From assembly GCF_900102185.1 (NCBI RefSeq), contig NZ_LT629690.1, positions 2,976,001-3,040,000 on the forward strand: 64,000 nt of DNA, in the 5' to 3' direction. Below the pieces are notes generated by a model that saw only the letters and a program-made list of their open reading frames with translations, made no database searches and was not told the DNA's origin. The position numbers and the translations under genes were made by a program. Positions 24,759-33,277 of this stretch are shown here, one piece after another. Numbering within the stretch: the first letter of the stretch is position 1; each line of letters begins with the position of its first letter. This DNA comes from Terriglobus roseus. Its GTDB lineage: Bacteria; Acidobacteriota; Terriglobia; Terriglobales; Acidobacteriaceae.

Positions 24759-25589
24759 TCAGGGAGCGACGAATCCCAACGAATGCAGGAACGCTATGAT
24801 CTGCGCGTTGGTTTCCGAGAGGTACGGCTCGTTGCGATAGAACGTGTGGACCTGATCGGGATAGATGTGTAGATCACACCGTGCGCCTGCAGCGTTTAAT
24901 TTCTGCGCGTAGTCACGCAGCAGGTCGGCATGGATCACTTCATCCTTGCTGCCGCTGAGGATGAGCGTTGGCGGTACGTCTTTGTTGATGTAACTCATGG
25001 GCGAAAGCTTCTGATCGTTATGAAACATTGCAGCGGAGTAGTGAATGTCCAGCGCGGGGTTTAACAACACCAGCGCATCCGGTCGCGCAGAGATACGAAG
25101 GTCATCGTGGGGGTCATCCCAGCCCGACCCAACTGCAGCATAGGCAGCGTTGTAACCGCCTGCGGAGCTGCCGCCTGCTGCGATCTTGTTTGGATCAAGA
25201 TGAAGTTCAGCGGCATGTGCGCGAAGCCAGCGCATGGCGCTCTTGGTATCTTCCACGCAGATGCGCGGCTCTTCATGCGGGTTCGGTGGCAGCAAACGAT
25301 ATTGCAACAGGATCGCTACCGCGCCATGTTGCGCGATGGCCTTTGCTTGTTCGTTGTGTACACCTGCAGCGCCGTTGGTCCAGCCTCCGCCGTGCACCAG
25401 CAGGACAGCAGGCCGCTTCGCCGCGTAGTCCTTCGCACCCAGGTCTTTCGGCTCAACGATCCACATGCCGAGGTCGCGTCCATCGACAGTCTTATATGTG
25501 ACGCGATGGCCGATGGGTGGGTCCCATGTCTGCGCTGCGACAGAGAGGTTCAGAGTGGCAAGCAGAATAAACATGCACCAGCGAATCAT
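24759..25589 (-). CDS. Secreted alpha/beta hydrolase (carboxylesterase/lipase-like)
   Basis: 276-aa hydrolase with a signal peptide (MIRWCMFILLATLNLSVAAQ, residues 1-20). LVHGGGW at 64-70 is the HGGG oxyanion motif, GGSSAGG holds the nucleophile Ser142, and the C-terminal SGSKDEV and DQVHTFY supply the likely Asp and His. It belongs to the HSL/BD-FAE-like esterase group. The ATG at 25589 is chosen because GGAG lies 6 bases upstream; an in-frame extension to 25649 has no ribosome site. It is monocistronic. Confidence 0.87.
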   Translation of the reverse strand: MIRWCMFILLATLNLSVAAQTWDPPIGHRVTYKTVDGRDLGMWIVEPKDLGAKDYAAKRPAVLLVHGGGWTNGAAGVHNEQAKAIAQHGAVAILLQYRLLPPNPHEEPRICVEDTKSAMRWLRAHAAELHLDPNKIAAGGSSAGGYNAAYAAVGSGWDDPHDDLRISARPDALVLLNPALDIHYSAAMFHNDQKLSPMSYINKDVPPTLILSGSKDEVIHADLLRDYAQKLNAAGARCDLHIYPDQVHTFYRNEPYLSETNAQIIAFLHSLGFVAP

Positions 25590-25726
25590 GAGGTTCTCCA
25601 CATAGGACGTCGTTACTTGGGTGGCTTGTCTCAAGCTAACGAAGGACAAGCCATATTTCCAGAGATCGAATCTTAAGCCGTTTTATGAGTAACGAGTACC
25701 ATGTTCTCGAATGCGGAGACGCCCTA

Positions 25727-26128
25727 ATGATGAGGACAGAATTGTTCCGTCTGAACGGAACGGTTGAGCACGATCCTGCGATCGACCGTTGGCTACAGGA
25801 ACGAGGTGAGCTCGGTGCCATCGCAAGGCAGTGGTTTGAAGTCATGCGAAAGTGCGGCGATGAAGTCAGAGAGGTTCTTCATGATGGTTGCCCGGTGGCG
25901 TGTGTGGGTGACGTTCCTTTCTGCTATGTGAATGTCTTCAAGTCCCACGTGAATGTGGGGTTTTATCAGGGCTCGTCGCTGCCCGATCGCGAGGGCTTGT
26001 TACAAGGTGCGGGAAAGTTCATGCGACATGTAAAGCTGCAACCCGGAGTGGACGTCGATGCCTCGTCACTGCGAAAGCTGATCGAACGAGCGTATTCCGA
26101 CGCGAAGGAACTTGTAGAACGCGGATAG
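25727..26128 (+). CDS. DUF1801 domain protein
   Basis: 133-aa small soluble protein resembling the DUF1801 family: DPAIDRWLQERGELGAIARQWFEVMRKCGDEVREVLHDGCPVAC, GDVPFCYVNVFKSHVNVGFYQGSSLPD, GAGKFMRHVKLQPGVDV and LRKLIERAYSDAK. Function unknown; the fold is YdhG-like and related to some phage and stress proteins. The start is uncertain: ATG 25727 has GGAG 8 bases upstream, ATG 25685 would add 14 residues but has no ribosome site. Confidence 0.75.
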   Translation: MMRTELFRLNGTVEHDPAIDRWLQERGELGAIARQWFEVMRKCGDEVREVLHDGCPVACVGDVPFCYVNVFKSHVNVGFYQGSSLPDREGLLQGAGKFMRHVKLQPGVDVDASSLRKLIERAYSDAKELVERG

Positions 26129-26152
26129 GCCATTGGCCGCCTAAATATTCAA

Positions 26153-26167
26153 ATCGAAAATTTCGAT
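26153..26167. promoter_or_regulatory. Palindrome upstream of the YCII gene
   Basis: ATCGAAA-A-TTTCGAT is a perfect 7-1-7 inverted repeat 89 bp before the YCII start. It may be an operator, but no regulator gene is adjacent. Confidence 0.3.
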
Positions 26168-26255
26168 GAACCTTGTCGAATTACGAATTCACCGTTCGTC
26201 GTAGAGATGGAAGCAGAAAACAGCCCTGCCCGACCCAAACTTATGGAGAAAGACA

Positions 26256-26603
26256 ATGCCACAGTATTTTGTTGCTGGATACCTTCCCGATGACTTCGAT
26301 CCGTCCACGATGGATCCATCCGTTGGCCCCGCGATCCATGCGCTCAACAAGGAGATGCTGGCTGCGGGTGTCAGAAAATTTGCCTGCGGTCTTGGGGCTA
26401 CGAAATCGCTACAGAAGCCAACTGACGGCCAGGTAGTAGTCACCGACGGACCATATCTGGAAGCCAAGGAACACATTGGCGGTTTCTGGATTCTGGAATG
26501 CGCTGACATGGACGAGGCCGTGGCATGGGCGCGCAAGGGTGTCGCCGTTACGGGAGGACGCGTCGAGGTACGGGAGATCTTCTTCGTTCCCGCGGAGGAT
26601 TAA
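26256..26603 (+). CDS. YCII (DGPF) domain protein
   Basis: 115-aa protein of the YCII/DGPF family: a dimeric ferredoxin-like fold. The VVVTDGPYLEAKEHIGGFWILECADMDEAVAWARK block holds the DGP(F/Y) and GGF hallmarks. Such proteins usually accompany extracytoplasmic sigma factors, but none is nearby. Function not established. GGAG is 8 bases before the ATG. It faces the convergent DUF1080 gene across a bidirectional terminator. Confidence 0.9.
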   Translation: MPQYFVAGYLPDDFDPSTMDPSVGPAIHALNKEMLAAGVRKFACGLGATKSLQKPTDGQVVVTDGPYLEAKEHIGGFWILECADMDEAVAWARKGVAVTGGRVEVREIFFVPAED

Positions 26604-26623
26604 CACTCCGAGAGAGCAAAAGC

Positions 26624-26653
26624 AGAAGAGGGACGCTTGCGCGTCCCTCTTCT
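26624..26653. terminator. Bidirectional terminator, YCII gene / DUF1080 gene
   Basis: A perfect 13-bp stem (AGAAGAGGGACGC / GCGTCCCTCTTCT) with a TTGC loop. T-rich tails are present on both strands (TATATTT and GCTTTTGC). Confidence 0.88.
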
Positions 26654-26672
26654 TATATTTCCGGTTGCGACG

Positions 26673-27494
26673 TTACTTCGTCATCGGTTCGGTCCAGGGC
26701 TTTACTTCGCGGGCCCAGATGTTGCGGAAGCTGATGGGTTCGCTCTTGTCGCCGTGGGCCTGCAGCTTGATGGGCGCCGTGTCGTACGCCTTGTACTGAG
26801 GCTGGCCAACGTAGAAGGTTTCGCCCTTGAGTTCGAAGTGGTTCTCCACCAGAACGCCGTTCAGGAAGACGGTGACGTAGGCCGGGGTCTTCACGCTGCC
26901 GTCGCTGTTGAAGCGCGGGGCGGTCCACACCACGTCATAGCTGGACCACTCGCCGGGTTTGCGGGCGGCGTTGGCCAGCGGCACAGCCTGCTTGTACACG
27001 CTGCCGAGCATGCCGTTGGTGTAGGTGGGGTTGTTGTAGCTGTCCATGATCTGGACTTCGTAGCCGGAATCGCCCTTGCCGGTGGAGGCCAGGAAGAGTC
27101 CGCTGTTGCCGCGGCCCTGACCTTCGCCGGTGATGCTGGCGGGAATCTTCCACTCCAGGTGCAGCTGGTAGTCCTTAAAGCGGTGCTTGGTTTCGATGTT
27201 GCCCACGCCGCCCTTCTTTACAGTCATGACGCCGTCATGCACTTCCCAGTCGGCGGGGGTAGTGCTGTCTTTGGCGGCTACCCACTGCAGGGTGTCCTTG
27301 CCGTCGAAGAGCACGATGGCGTCCGAGGGCGGCTGGCCAACGGTTGCGGCCGGGGTTACGACGGGCGGAACCGGGTGGTAAAACTCGGTATCTTCGTGGG
27401 ACGGCTTGGGAGCAGCCGTCTGGGCCGTGGCGCTGACGGCCAGAAGAGACGAGGCAGCAAGAAGACTCAGAGCGAAAAAGCGTGCGGGCATCAT
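26673..27494 (-). CDS. DUF1080 (3-keto-disaccharide hydrolase-type) secreted protein
   Basis: 273-aa protein with signal peptide MMPARFFALSLLAASSLLAVSATAQ (1-24) and a DUF1080 concanavalin-like domain: DAIVLFDGKDTLQWVA, WEVHDGVMTVKKGGVGNIETKHRFKDYQLHLEWKIP, GRGNSGLFLAS, YEVQIMDSYNNPTYTNGMLGSVYKQ and the C-terminal PISFRNIWARE. The family includes periplasmic 3-keto-glycoside hydrolases. It probably acts on sugars outside the cytoplasm. ATG 27494 starts a proper signal peptide; the ribosome site is poor. Monocistronic. Confidence 0.9.
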   Translation of the reverse strand: MMPARFFALSLLAASSLLAVSATAQTAAPKPSHEDTEFYHPVPPVVTPAATVGQPPSDAIVLFDGKDTLQWVAAKDSTTPADWEVHDGVMTVKKGGVGNIETKHRFKDYQLHLEWKIPASITGEGQGRGNSGLFLASTGKGDSGYEVQIMDSYNNPTYTNGMLGSVYKQAVPLANAARKPGEWSSYDVVWTAPRFNSDGSVKTPAYVTVFLNGVLVENHFELKGETFYVGQPQYKAYDTAPIKLQAHGDKSEPISFRNIWAREVKPWTEPMTK

Positions 27495-27644
27495 GGTGCA
27501 GCGAAGAATACCGCATCTGGAGCACCGGAGACAGCCAGCCACGCAAAAATGGCGTCCTTACAGCTTTCCACAAACGGCACCCCCAGGAAGATTTGAGGGA
27601 GATGTGCTGCCAGGCAGAGCGGAGGCCCGTCTTATATAGGAAGA

Positions 27645-27678
27645 AAACATTCAGATCGTAGGGTGCCTCCGAATGTTT
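27645..27678. promoter_or_regulatory. Inverted repeat upstream of the large lipoprotein gene
   Basis: AAACATTC (27645-27652) and GAATGTTT (27671-27678) are separated by 18 bases in the divergent promoter region between the DUF1080 gene and the lipoprotein. Possible operator. Confidence 0.3.
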
Positions 27679-27782
27679 CTCCGACTCTGATTTACACTGA
27701 ACCGTAGACATTTCCGGGCCTTTTCCGTCCCAGGTACAGACCGCAGCGCCACTACGCACCAGGCACTGCGGGGAGGTTTTCT

Positions 27783-30131
27783 TTGCGTCGTCGTTTCCTC
27801 TCGTTGTTCATCCTGTTGTTCTTCGCTTTGCCTGTCGGCATTTCACTCTCCGGCTGCGCCAAGGGGACCAGTTCCGCATTTTGTAGCGGCACCATTGGGC
27901 CTCGGGTCGGCGATCCGCAGACCATCACCCTGAATCCGACTGTCGGCGGCCTCAGCATGAGCTACGGTCAGACGCAGAACGTGACCACGCCCACTGCCGT
28001 GGATTGCAAGAACAATACGGTGACCATCTCGAAGTACACCTATTCCACGGTGGACCCGAATAACGCCTCCAATGTTCCCGTTGCGGACGTAAACCCCACC
28101 ACCGGCCAGCTTTGCGCCGGAACCTGGAACCGCAACAACCCGGGCGGCGTGGCGGACTACACCTATTGCACCTCCAGCGGAAAGTCCGGCATCGCGGAAC
28201 TGACTGCTGCTGGCAGCGGCGCAAACAGCAATAAGGTGCTGGTCTATGTTCACCCGCTGATCACGGCGATCACGCTGGGGGCGGCGTCGACGGACTGTAC
28301 GAATGACCCAGCGACGAACTGCCCGCAATACACGGCTTCCGCTGTGACGACGGCTTCGCCCTACGTTCCGAACACCTGCATCTCGTTCGGTCAGAGCGCT
28401 CAGCTGGTCACGCGTTTCTTTGCTGGATCGCAGAACGTTACCTATTCCGCTGGCCACGCGACCTTCACCGCGCAGACCGCTGGTCTGCTGACCTTTGAAG
28501 ACACCAGCGGTGTGGCGACGGCAGTGCTTCCCGGAACGACGATTGTGACCGCGAACATTGCGCAGTCCACCTCGACAGCCGGTCTGATGTCTGTTTGCCC
28601 GCCGAAGACCATCACCATCAGCACGGCGAACGCCTCCAATGGCAACGTGGTCATCAACCCGAACACCACGGAACCGCTGACGGCCGTTGTGAAGGACGTG
28701 AACGGCGTTACCCTGACGGGCCTGACCCTGACGGTGACTTCGACGAACCCGGTTGCCGTTCCGGCATCGTCCTCGTCGATTGCCCCGGTATTCCCTGGCG
28801 TCGCAGCCATCAACGCATTCTGCCTTCCGCCGAGCTGCAACCCCGCGCCCTACGGCAACGTGGGTCTGCTGGGTACAGGCAAGCCGGTGGCTTCCAACAC
28901 GATCACTTCCACCACGCCGGGCAGCAACAGCACCCGTCTCTGGGTGGGCAGCACCGACTCGCAGTACCTGGTGCCGATCGATCTGACGACCAGCGTCATT
29001 CCTTCACCCATCAAGCTGCCTTACACACCGACGTCCATGATCATGGCTCAGAACGGTACGACGATCTTCATGGGATCGGACCAGGCGCTGATGACGTTCG
29101 GAACCAGCAACAACACGCTTACGGCTTCGTACCCGTCCATTCAAGGCTCGCTGCTGACCGTGTCCCCGGATAGCGCGACCGCTGTTATTTCCGATAGCAG
29201 CCGCAAGGTCATCTCGGTCTTCAACAGTGCCACACCGGCCATTGTCACCACCTACAACGGTGTGGGCACGCGCGCGGCATACACTCCGGATGGTTCCACG
29301 CTTTACGTTCTGACCACGGACAACCATCTGCTGGTTTACTCCACCTTCACCAGCTGGCAGGACTATGACCTGTCCGCAGGCGGTGCTACCGACGTGGCCG
29401 TTGCGATCCCATCAGTGGGTGCGTTTGTCACCGGTAATACGGCAGTCAATGCGCGTTCGTACTGCGCAAACAGCACTGGCACCTCCACCATCTTCTATCC
29501 GCAGGCAGGAAACCTGACGGTCTCCGCGGCTGTAAGCGATCGTGCGGTTACCACGAACGATGGCAAGCATCTGCTGGATGTTCGTCTGGCGACCTCTGGT
29601 GGAACGCCGGTCGTAAACGACATCACCTTCCCAACCTCCACTGCGAACGATGGCGCCAACGGAACGCGTACCTTCACCGGTGTGTTGCCCACAGGCGACT
29701 GCCCCGAAGCTGGAGTTGCACCTGTATTTGGCATGGCGGCGAACACCTCGGCATCGACCAGCGTGAATAGCACCTCGGTCACAGGAATCTATCCCACGAC
29801 GGATTCCACCCAGGCATTCACCACATACCTGCCGGTGAGCGGAGCCACTTCGAACGGCACCAAACTGCCGGTCTACACACCAAGCACCGGCGCTGTGACC
29901 TCGGTCACTCTGGCGAACGGAGCTACTGCTCCCGTAGTCGGCGTGTTCTCGTCAGACAACAAGTTCTTCTTCACGGGCACGGCTGGCGACAACCAGGTGC
30001 ATCAGATCACGCGTTCCACGCTGACCGATTCCACCCAGTTGAATCCGAAGCTGCCCAGCCTGACGACGACCGGCGGCACTGCGGTTCCGAACCTGCTGGT
30101 ACAGTACCCACGTTCGGTCACCAACAACTAA
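27783..30131 (+). CDS. Large lipoprotein with C-terminal beta-propeller-like region
   Basis: 782-aa outer or periplasmic lipoprotein. Residues 1-24 form a lipoprotein signal with lipobox LSGC. The first 350 residues are Thr/Ser/Asn-rich and Ig-like by eye (repeated VTSTNPVAVP-type strands); the rest has YVTN-type propeller strands (STRLWVGSTDSQYLVPID, GTTIFMGSDQALMTF, GSTLYVLTTDNHLLVYS, DNKFFFTGTAGDNQVHQI). The start is TTG, chosen because GGGGAGG lies exactly 6 bases upstream and no ATG is suitable. Role unknown; likely carbohydrate or protein binding at the surface. Confidence 0.82.
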   Translation: MRRRFLSLFILLFFALPVGISLSGCAKGTSSAFCSGTIGPRVGDPQTITLNPTVGGLSMSYGQTQNVTTPTAVDCKNNTVTISKYTYSTVDPNNASNVPVADVNPTTGQLCAGTWNRNNPGGVADYTYCTSSGKSGIAELTAAGSGANSNKVLVYVHPLITAITLGAASTDCTNDPATNCPQYTASAVTTASPYVPNTCISFGQSAQLVTRFFAGSQNVTYSAGHATFTAQTAGLLTFEDTSGVATAVLPGTTIVTANIAQSTSTAGLMSVCPPKTITISTANASNGNVVINPNTTEPLTAVVKDVNGVTLTGLTLTVTSTNPVAVPASSSSIAPVFPGVAAINAFCLPPSCNPAPYGNVGLLGTGKPVASNTITSTTPGSNSTRLWVGSTDSQYLVPIDLTTSVIPSPIKLPYTPTSMIMAQNGTTIFMGSDQALMTFGTSNNTLTASYPSIQGSLLTVSPDSATAVISDSSRKVISVFNSATPAIVTTYNGVGTRAAYTPDGSTLYVLTTDNHLLVYSTFTSWQDYDLSAGGATDVAVAIPSVGAFVTGNTAVNARSYCANSTGTSTIFYPQAGNLTVSAAVSDRAVTTNDGKHLLDVRLATSGGTPVVNDITFPTSTANDGANGTRTFTGVLPTGDCPEAGVAPVFGMAANTSASTSVNSTSVTGIYPTTDSTQAFTTYLPVSGATSNGTKLPVYTPSTGAVTSVTLANGATAPVVGVFSSDNKFFFTGTAGDNQVHQITRSTLTDSTQLNPKLPSLTTTGGTAVPNLLVQYPRSVTNN

Positions 30132-30141
30132 CCGGAATAAC

Positions 30142-30187
30142 AGACAAAGAGAAAGGCCGCCAAGCATGACGGCCTTTCTCTTTGTCT
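30142..30187. terminator. Bidirectional terminator, lipoprotein gene / nusB
   Basis: An 18-bp perfect stem (30142-30159 with 30070+100 positions 30170-30187), loop of 10 bases, A-rich on one side and T-rich on the other, between two convergent genes. Confidence 0.88.
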
Positions 30188-30224
30188 TTAACGAATCAGG
30201 ATGACTTGCTCCGACTTCAGTACA

Positions 30225-30665
30225 TCAGGAGTAGCGTTCTTCCATGACCGAACGCGAGACCGCATCCAGTACTCCGTTCAGGAAGGTGATGCTCTCCGGC
30301 GCGGCGTACTTACGTCCGATTTCCAGCGCCTCATTGATGATGATGGGGTGCGGCGTTCCCTTAAAGGCGATCATCTCTGCGATCGCGGTGCGCAGCAGGT
30401 TGCGATCCACCACGGCCATGCGATGCACGCGCCAGTTCTGCGAGTGCTTATCGATCAGGTCGTCAATCTCATTGCTGCGTTCCATCGCCACGCGGAAGAG
30501 GTCTTCCGCAAAGCTCTGTGTTTCCAGATCGACGGTTTGATTTCCCTCATCGTCCTGACGGCTCTTCCAGAACACGCGACGCACTTCCACAGCGGTCTGC
30601 TTGCCCAGGTCCGATTGATACAGCATCTGCATGGCAAGTTCGCGAGCTTTTCTACGTTGTCCCAT
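30225..30665 (-). CDS. nusB: Transcription antitermination factor NusB
   Basis: 146-aa all-helical RNA-binding protein that with NusE/S10 binds boxA in rRNA leaders. Typical opening RRKARELAMQMLYQSD, then DLIDKHSQNWRVHRMAVVDRNLLRTAIAEM and the C-terminal INEALEIGRKYAAPESITFLNGVLDAVSR. Length is normal. Its ATG overlaps the last base of the ribH stop (TAATG), the classic ribH-nusB arrangement. Confidence 0.97.
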   Translation of the reverse strand: MGQRRKARELAMQMLYQSDLGKQTAVEVRRVFWKSRQDDEGNQTVDLETQSFAEDLFRVAMERSNEIDDLIDKHSQNWRVHRMAVVDRNLLRTAIAEMIAFKGTPHPIIINEALEIGRKYAAPESITFLNGVLDAVSRSVMEERYS

Positions 30666-31633
30666 TACTTTTGAAATCCTTCCGAGGCACGGTCGACGTC
30701 GACCTGTGCCAGCTTTCCTGCGGCCACACCGCTGCCTTCATGTTTACCGGCAGCCGCATGACCAATCTTGCGAGCGATGCTGACCATCTCAATGGCCGCA
30801 ACCGCTGCTTCAAATCCCTTGTTGCCCGCCTTGATGCCAGCGCGGTTCAGAGCCTGTTCCAGCGTTTCGCAGGTGAGTACGCCGAAGGCATGCGGCACTC
30901 CGGTGTCCTGCTGCGATTGGCCGATGCCGCGAGCGGCTTCGTTGTAAATCGCCTCGTAGTGCGCCGTTTCACCGCGCAGCAAGCAGCCCAGCGTGATGAT
31001 GGCGTCAAACTTGCGCTTGCCGTTGTCGTCACGAAGATCCGCCAACATGCGTGCGGCAGCCGGAATCTCCCACGCTCCTGGGGCGCGGACAATCTGCACG
31101 TCGTCGAGTCTGCCACCACTGCGAACAATCGCATCCAGCGAGCCCTGCAGCAAACGGTCTGTGATGACGGCGTTCCAACGCGCGACGACGATACCAAACT
31201 TCATGCCTGCTGCCGACAGATCGCCTTCGATAGCGATGGGGCGTCCTGCCAGAACGTCTTCGCGCTCCCAGAAGCCGAAGACAAGGCCATCGCCAAGATC
31301 GACCGTGAACAGGCGCGATTTCCAATGTGTTTCTGCAACACCCGACAGGCGTCCGCCGATATCTTCCGTGCGCAACTCCGCGCTGAGCCAGCGCTTTACG
31401 ATGCCGTGGACAATGTCGAGCTGCGTGCATTCAATCAGCAGCTCCGGTACGGCAGGCAGTCGGCCGGTGACGAACTCCGCGTTTCCGAGAGGCGCGAGGA
31501 AGCTGACGCCGCGGCCTGTGCCGTCGTCCCATCCCTTGCCCGGTTCGAAGCCAAGCTCCGAAAAAAGCGTGCCGAGCCGTTCCCACGCCGCCGCCGAACC
31601 CACTGGCTTCACTACGGTCAAACCCTTGATCAT
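30665..31633 (-). CDS. ribH: 6,7-dimethyl-8-ribityllumazine synthase fused to an N-terminal VOC-like domain
   Basis: 322-aa protein. Residues about 133-290 are a complete RibH, which condenses the ribitylaminouracil and dihydroxybutanone phosphate to lumazine in riboflavin synthesis: IEGDLSAAGMKFGIVVARWN, RAPGAWEIPAAARML, ITLGCLLRGETAHYEAI (catalytic His) and GVLTCETLEQALNRAG. Residues 1-128 resemble a glyoxalase/VOC domain (FSELGFEPGKGW, NAEFVTGRLPAVPELLIEC, ETHWKSRLFTV ... FGFWERE). There is no stop or good internal start between them. A 30-residue tail follows. ATG 31633 is preferred over 31660. Operon with nusB. Confidence 0.9.
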   Translation of the reverse strand: MIKGLTVVKPVGSAAAWERLGTLFSELGFEPGKGWDDGTGRGVSFLAPLGNAEFVTGRLPAVPELLIECTQLDIVHGIVKRWLSAELRTEDIGGRLSGVAETHWKSRLFTVDLGDGLVFGFWEREDVLAGRPIAIEGDLSAAGMKFGIVVARWNAVITDRLLQGSLDAIVRSGGRLDDVQIVRAPGAWEIPAAARMLADLRDDNGKRKFDAIITLGCLLRGETAHYEAIYNEAARGIGQSQQDTGVPHAFGVLTCETLEQALNRAGIKAGNKGFEAAVAAIEMVSIARKIGHAAAGKHEGSGVAAGKLAQVDVDRASEGFQK

Positions 31634-31666
31634 TCTTTGATTGTAGAAGAGCGGTAGCATCTATTC

Positions 31667-32305
31667 ATGGCACGTACGGAATCGAACACCGAACTTACCC
31701 TGGGCGCGGTTTGCCCGGCGTTTGAACTGGAATGCGTTCTCTGCGATAAAGCGCTGGGACGCGACGATATTTACGCCGGACCGGACGATCCGTACAACCG
31801 AAAAGGCCTCCTGGTGGCGTTCGTCTCGGTCCACTGCCCGTTCGTGAAGCACATGGAAGTGGCCTTCACTGCGCTGGCCAAGAAATACGCCGGGGAAATT
31901 GCCACCGTGTGCATCTGCTCGAACGATGAGATTGCCTTCCCGGAGGACGGCCCCGAAGGGATGCGCGAGCAAGGAAAGCGGCTTGGATGGGACAAAGGCA
32001 CCGACATCTGCACGATTCCCTATTTGCAAGACAGCTCTCAGGAGACAGCCCGGGAATTTCACGCGGCTTGCACGCCGGATCTGTATTTATTCGATCAGGA
32101 TCGGAAGCTGGTGTATCACGCGCAGTTTGACCGCACTCGACCCTACCGCGAGAGCGACGGCAAGGCGGGTGTGGAACGGCACCCGGAAATCCATCAGGCT
32201 GCCCATGGAGCAGATCTGGAAGAAGCGATTAAGAACCTGATTGCTGGGAATGCGCCTCTGGAACATCAGGTGCCAAGCCTGGGTTGCAACATCAAGTGGA
32301 AGTGA
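31667..32305 (+). CDS. Redoxin/thioredoxin-fold family protein
   Basis: 212-aa thioredoxin-fold protein of the AhpC/TSA-like group often annotated thioredoxin family. The active-site segment is FVSVHCPFVKHME: one cysteine, no CxxC. Other blocks: DGPEGMREQGKRLGWDKG, CTIPYLQDSSQETAREFHAACTPDLYLFDQDRKLVYHAQFD and the C-terminal VPSLGCNIKWK. No signal peptide. Likely a cytoplasmic peroxidase-like or disulfide-handling role. It is divergent from ribH with only about 33 bp between starts and has no ribosome site, so it may be leaderless. Confidence 0.88.
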   Translation: MARTESNTELTLGAVCPAFELECVLCDKALGRDDIYAGPDDPYNRKGLLVAFVSVHCPFVKHMEVAFTALAKKYAGEIATVCICSNDEIAFPEDGPEGMREQGKRLGWDKGTDICTIPYLQDSSQETAREFHAACTPDLYLFDQDRKLVYHAQFDRTRPYRESDGKAGVERHPEIHQAAHGADLEEAIKNLIAGNAPLEHQVPSLGCNIKWK

Positions 32306-32339
32306 GATCGTCAGCTTCGAAGTAAGGGAGTGCTTCGGA

Positions 32340-33197
32340 ATGCGCAGAGCAGTTTTCTCGCAGCTTATGTGGATTGCATTCGCTGGTTCGCAAGCCTTTA
32401 GCCAGTCGAGCGTTCTTGGAACTTCATCGGACTATCACCCGACCATGACCTTCGATGTCGCTTCGATTCGTGAATCGAAAGTGGGCAACGAGATTGTCCA
32501 CACAGGCTCTTCTCCGCTTCATGCGAGCACGTTTCGCATGCAGAACATCAACCTGTCCAATCTGGTAACTCTGGCCTATGGTGTGCAGTATTACCAGCTA
32601 TCCGGAGCTCCCAGTTGGGATTTTGAGACGCTGTACACCGTCGAGGCGAAATCCGACGATGCAGCCGATGCGAAACTCGCACACCTTAGCGACCATGATG
32701 CGCGGTTAGAAAAACAGCACATGTTGCAGGTGTTGCTGGCGGATCGATTTCATCTCCAGGTGCATTGGGAAAGCCGCCAAATTCCTGTTTATGACCTGGT
32801 GATCTCAAAGCCTGGATTGCTTAAAGAGACGAGTGATGATTCTCCGCAAATAAACGGGGCTAACGGAAAGGCCTACCCACCTCTCTATCAGCGTGGCAGC
32901 AGTATGACCGGGTTCGAACTGGTGGGACATGGAGCCACGATGGCAATGCTTTGCGACACGCTGAATAGCCAATTTGGACGTCCTGTGGTGAATCAAACAG
33001 GACTATCCGGAAAGTACGATTTTGTGCTGCCTTACCTGGGACGCTTCGATGCGGATCGAAAGTCCGACGATACGAATCCGGTGCCAACGCTTGACCACAG
33101 CCTGCAAGAGAAGCTTGGGCTTCGTGTAAAGGCATCTCGCGGAGACATTCCCGTTGTTGTGATCGACCAAGTCGATCAACATCCCCCGGAGAATTAA
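32340..33197 (+). CDS. TIGR03435 family secreted protein
   Basis: 285-aa second member of the TIGR03435 family in this window. Signal peptide MRRAVFSQLMWIAFAGSQAFSQ. Family blocks: FDVASIRESK, NLSNLVTLAYGVQ, WDFETLYTVEAKS, LQVLLADRFHLQVHWESRQIPVYDLVISKPG, GRPVVNQTGLSGKYDFVLPYL and GLRVKASRGDIPVVVIDQVDQHPPEN. ATG 32340 starts the signal peptide and has AGGGAG 9 bases upstream; the longer frame overlaps the redoxin gene and is rejected. No PadR gene is near. Function unknown. Confidence 0.9.
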   Translation: MRRAVFSQLMWIAFAGSQAFSQSSVLGTSSDYHPTMTFDVASIRESKVGNEIVHTGSSPLHASTFRMQNINLSNLVTLAYGVQYYQLSGAPSWDFETLYTVEAKSDDAADAKLAHLSDHDARLEKQHMLQVLLADRFHLQVHWESRQIPVYDLVISKPGLLKETSDDSPQINGANGKAYPPLYQRGSSMTGFELVGHGATMAMLCDTLNSQFGRPVVNQTGLSGKYDFVLPYLGRFDADRKSDDTNPVPTLDHSLQEKLGLRVKASRGDIPVVVIDQVDQHPPEN

Positions 33198-33221
33198 AGA
33201 ATCCGCTTTCTCTCAAGAATA

Positions 33222-33253
33222 GAAAGGCCCCACGATTTTCCGTGGGGCCTTTC
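33222..33253. terminator. Bidirectional terminator, TIGR03435 gene / S53 protease gene
   Basis: A perfect 13-bp stem (GAAAGGCCCCACG / CGTGGGGCCTTTC) with an ATTTTC loop between convergent genes. Confidence 0.85.
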
Positions 33254-33277
33254 GTTACTGGATTACCCAACTTCAGA

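Noticed and set aside
26637-27596. 319-codon open frame antisense to the DUF1080 gene
   Set aside because: Composition is Val/Gly/Ala-rich shadow; the opposite strand carries a clear signal peptide and family motifs.
30518-31657. 379-codon open frame antisense to ribH
   Set aside because: No motif; the minus strand encodes RibH.
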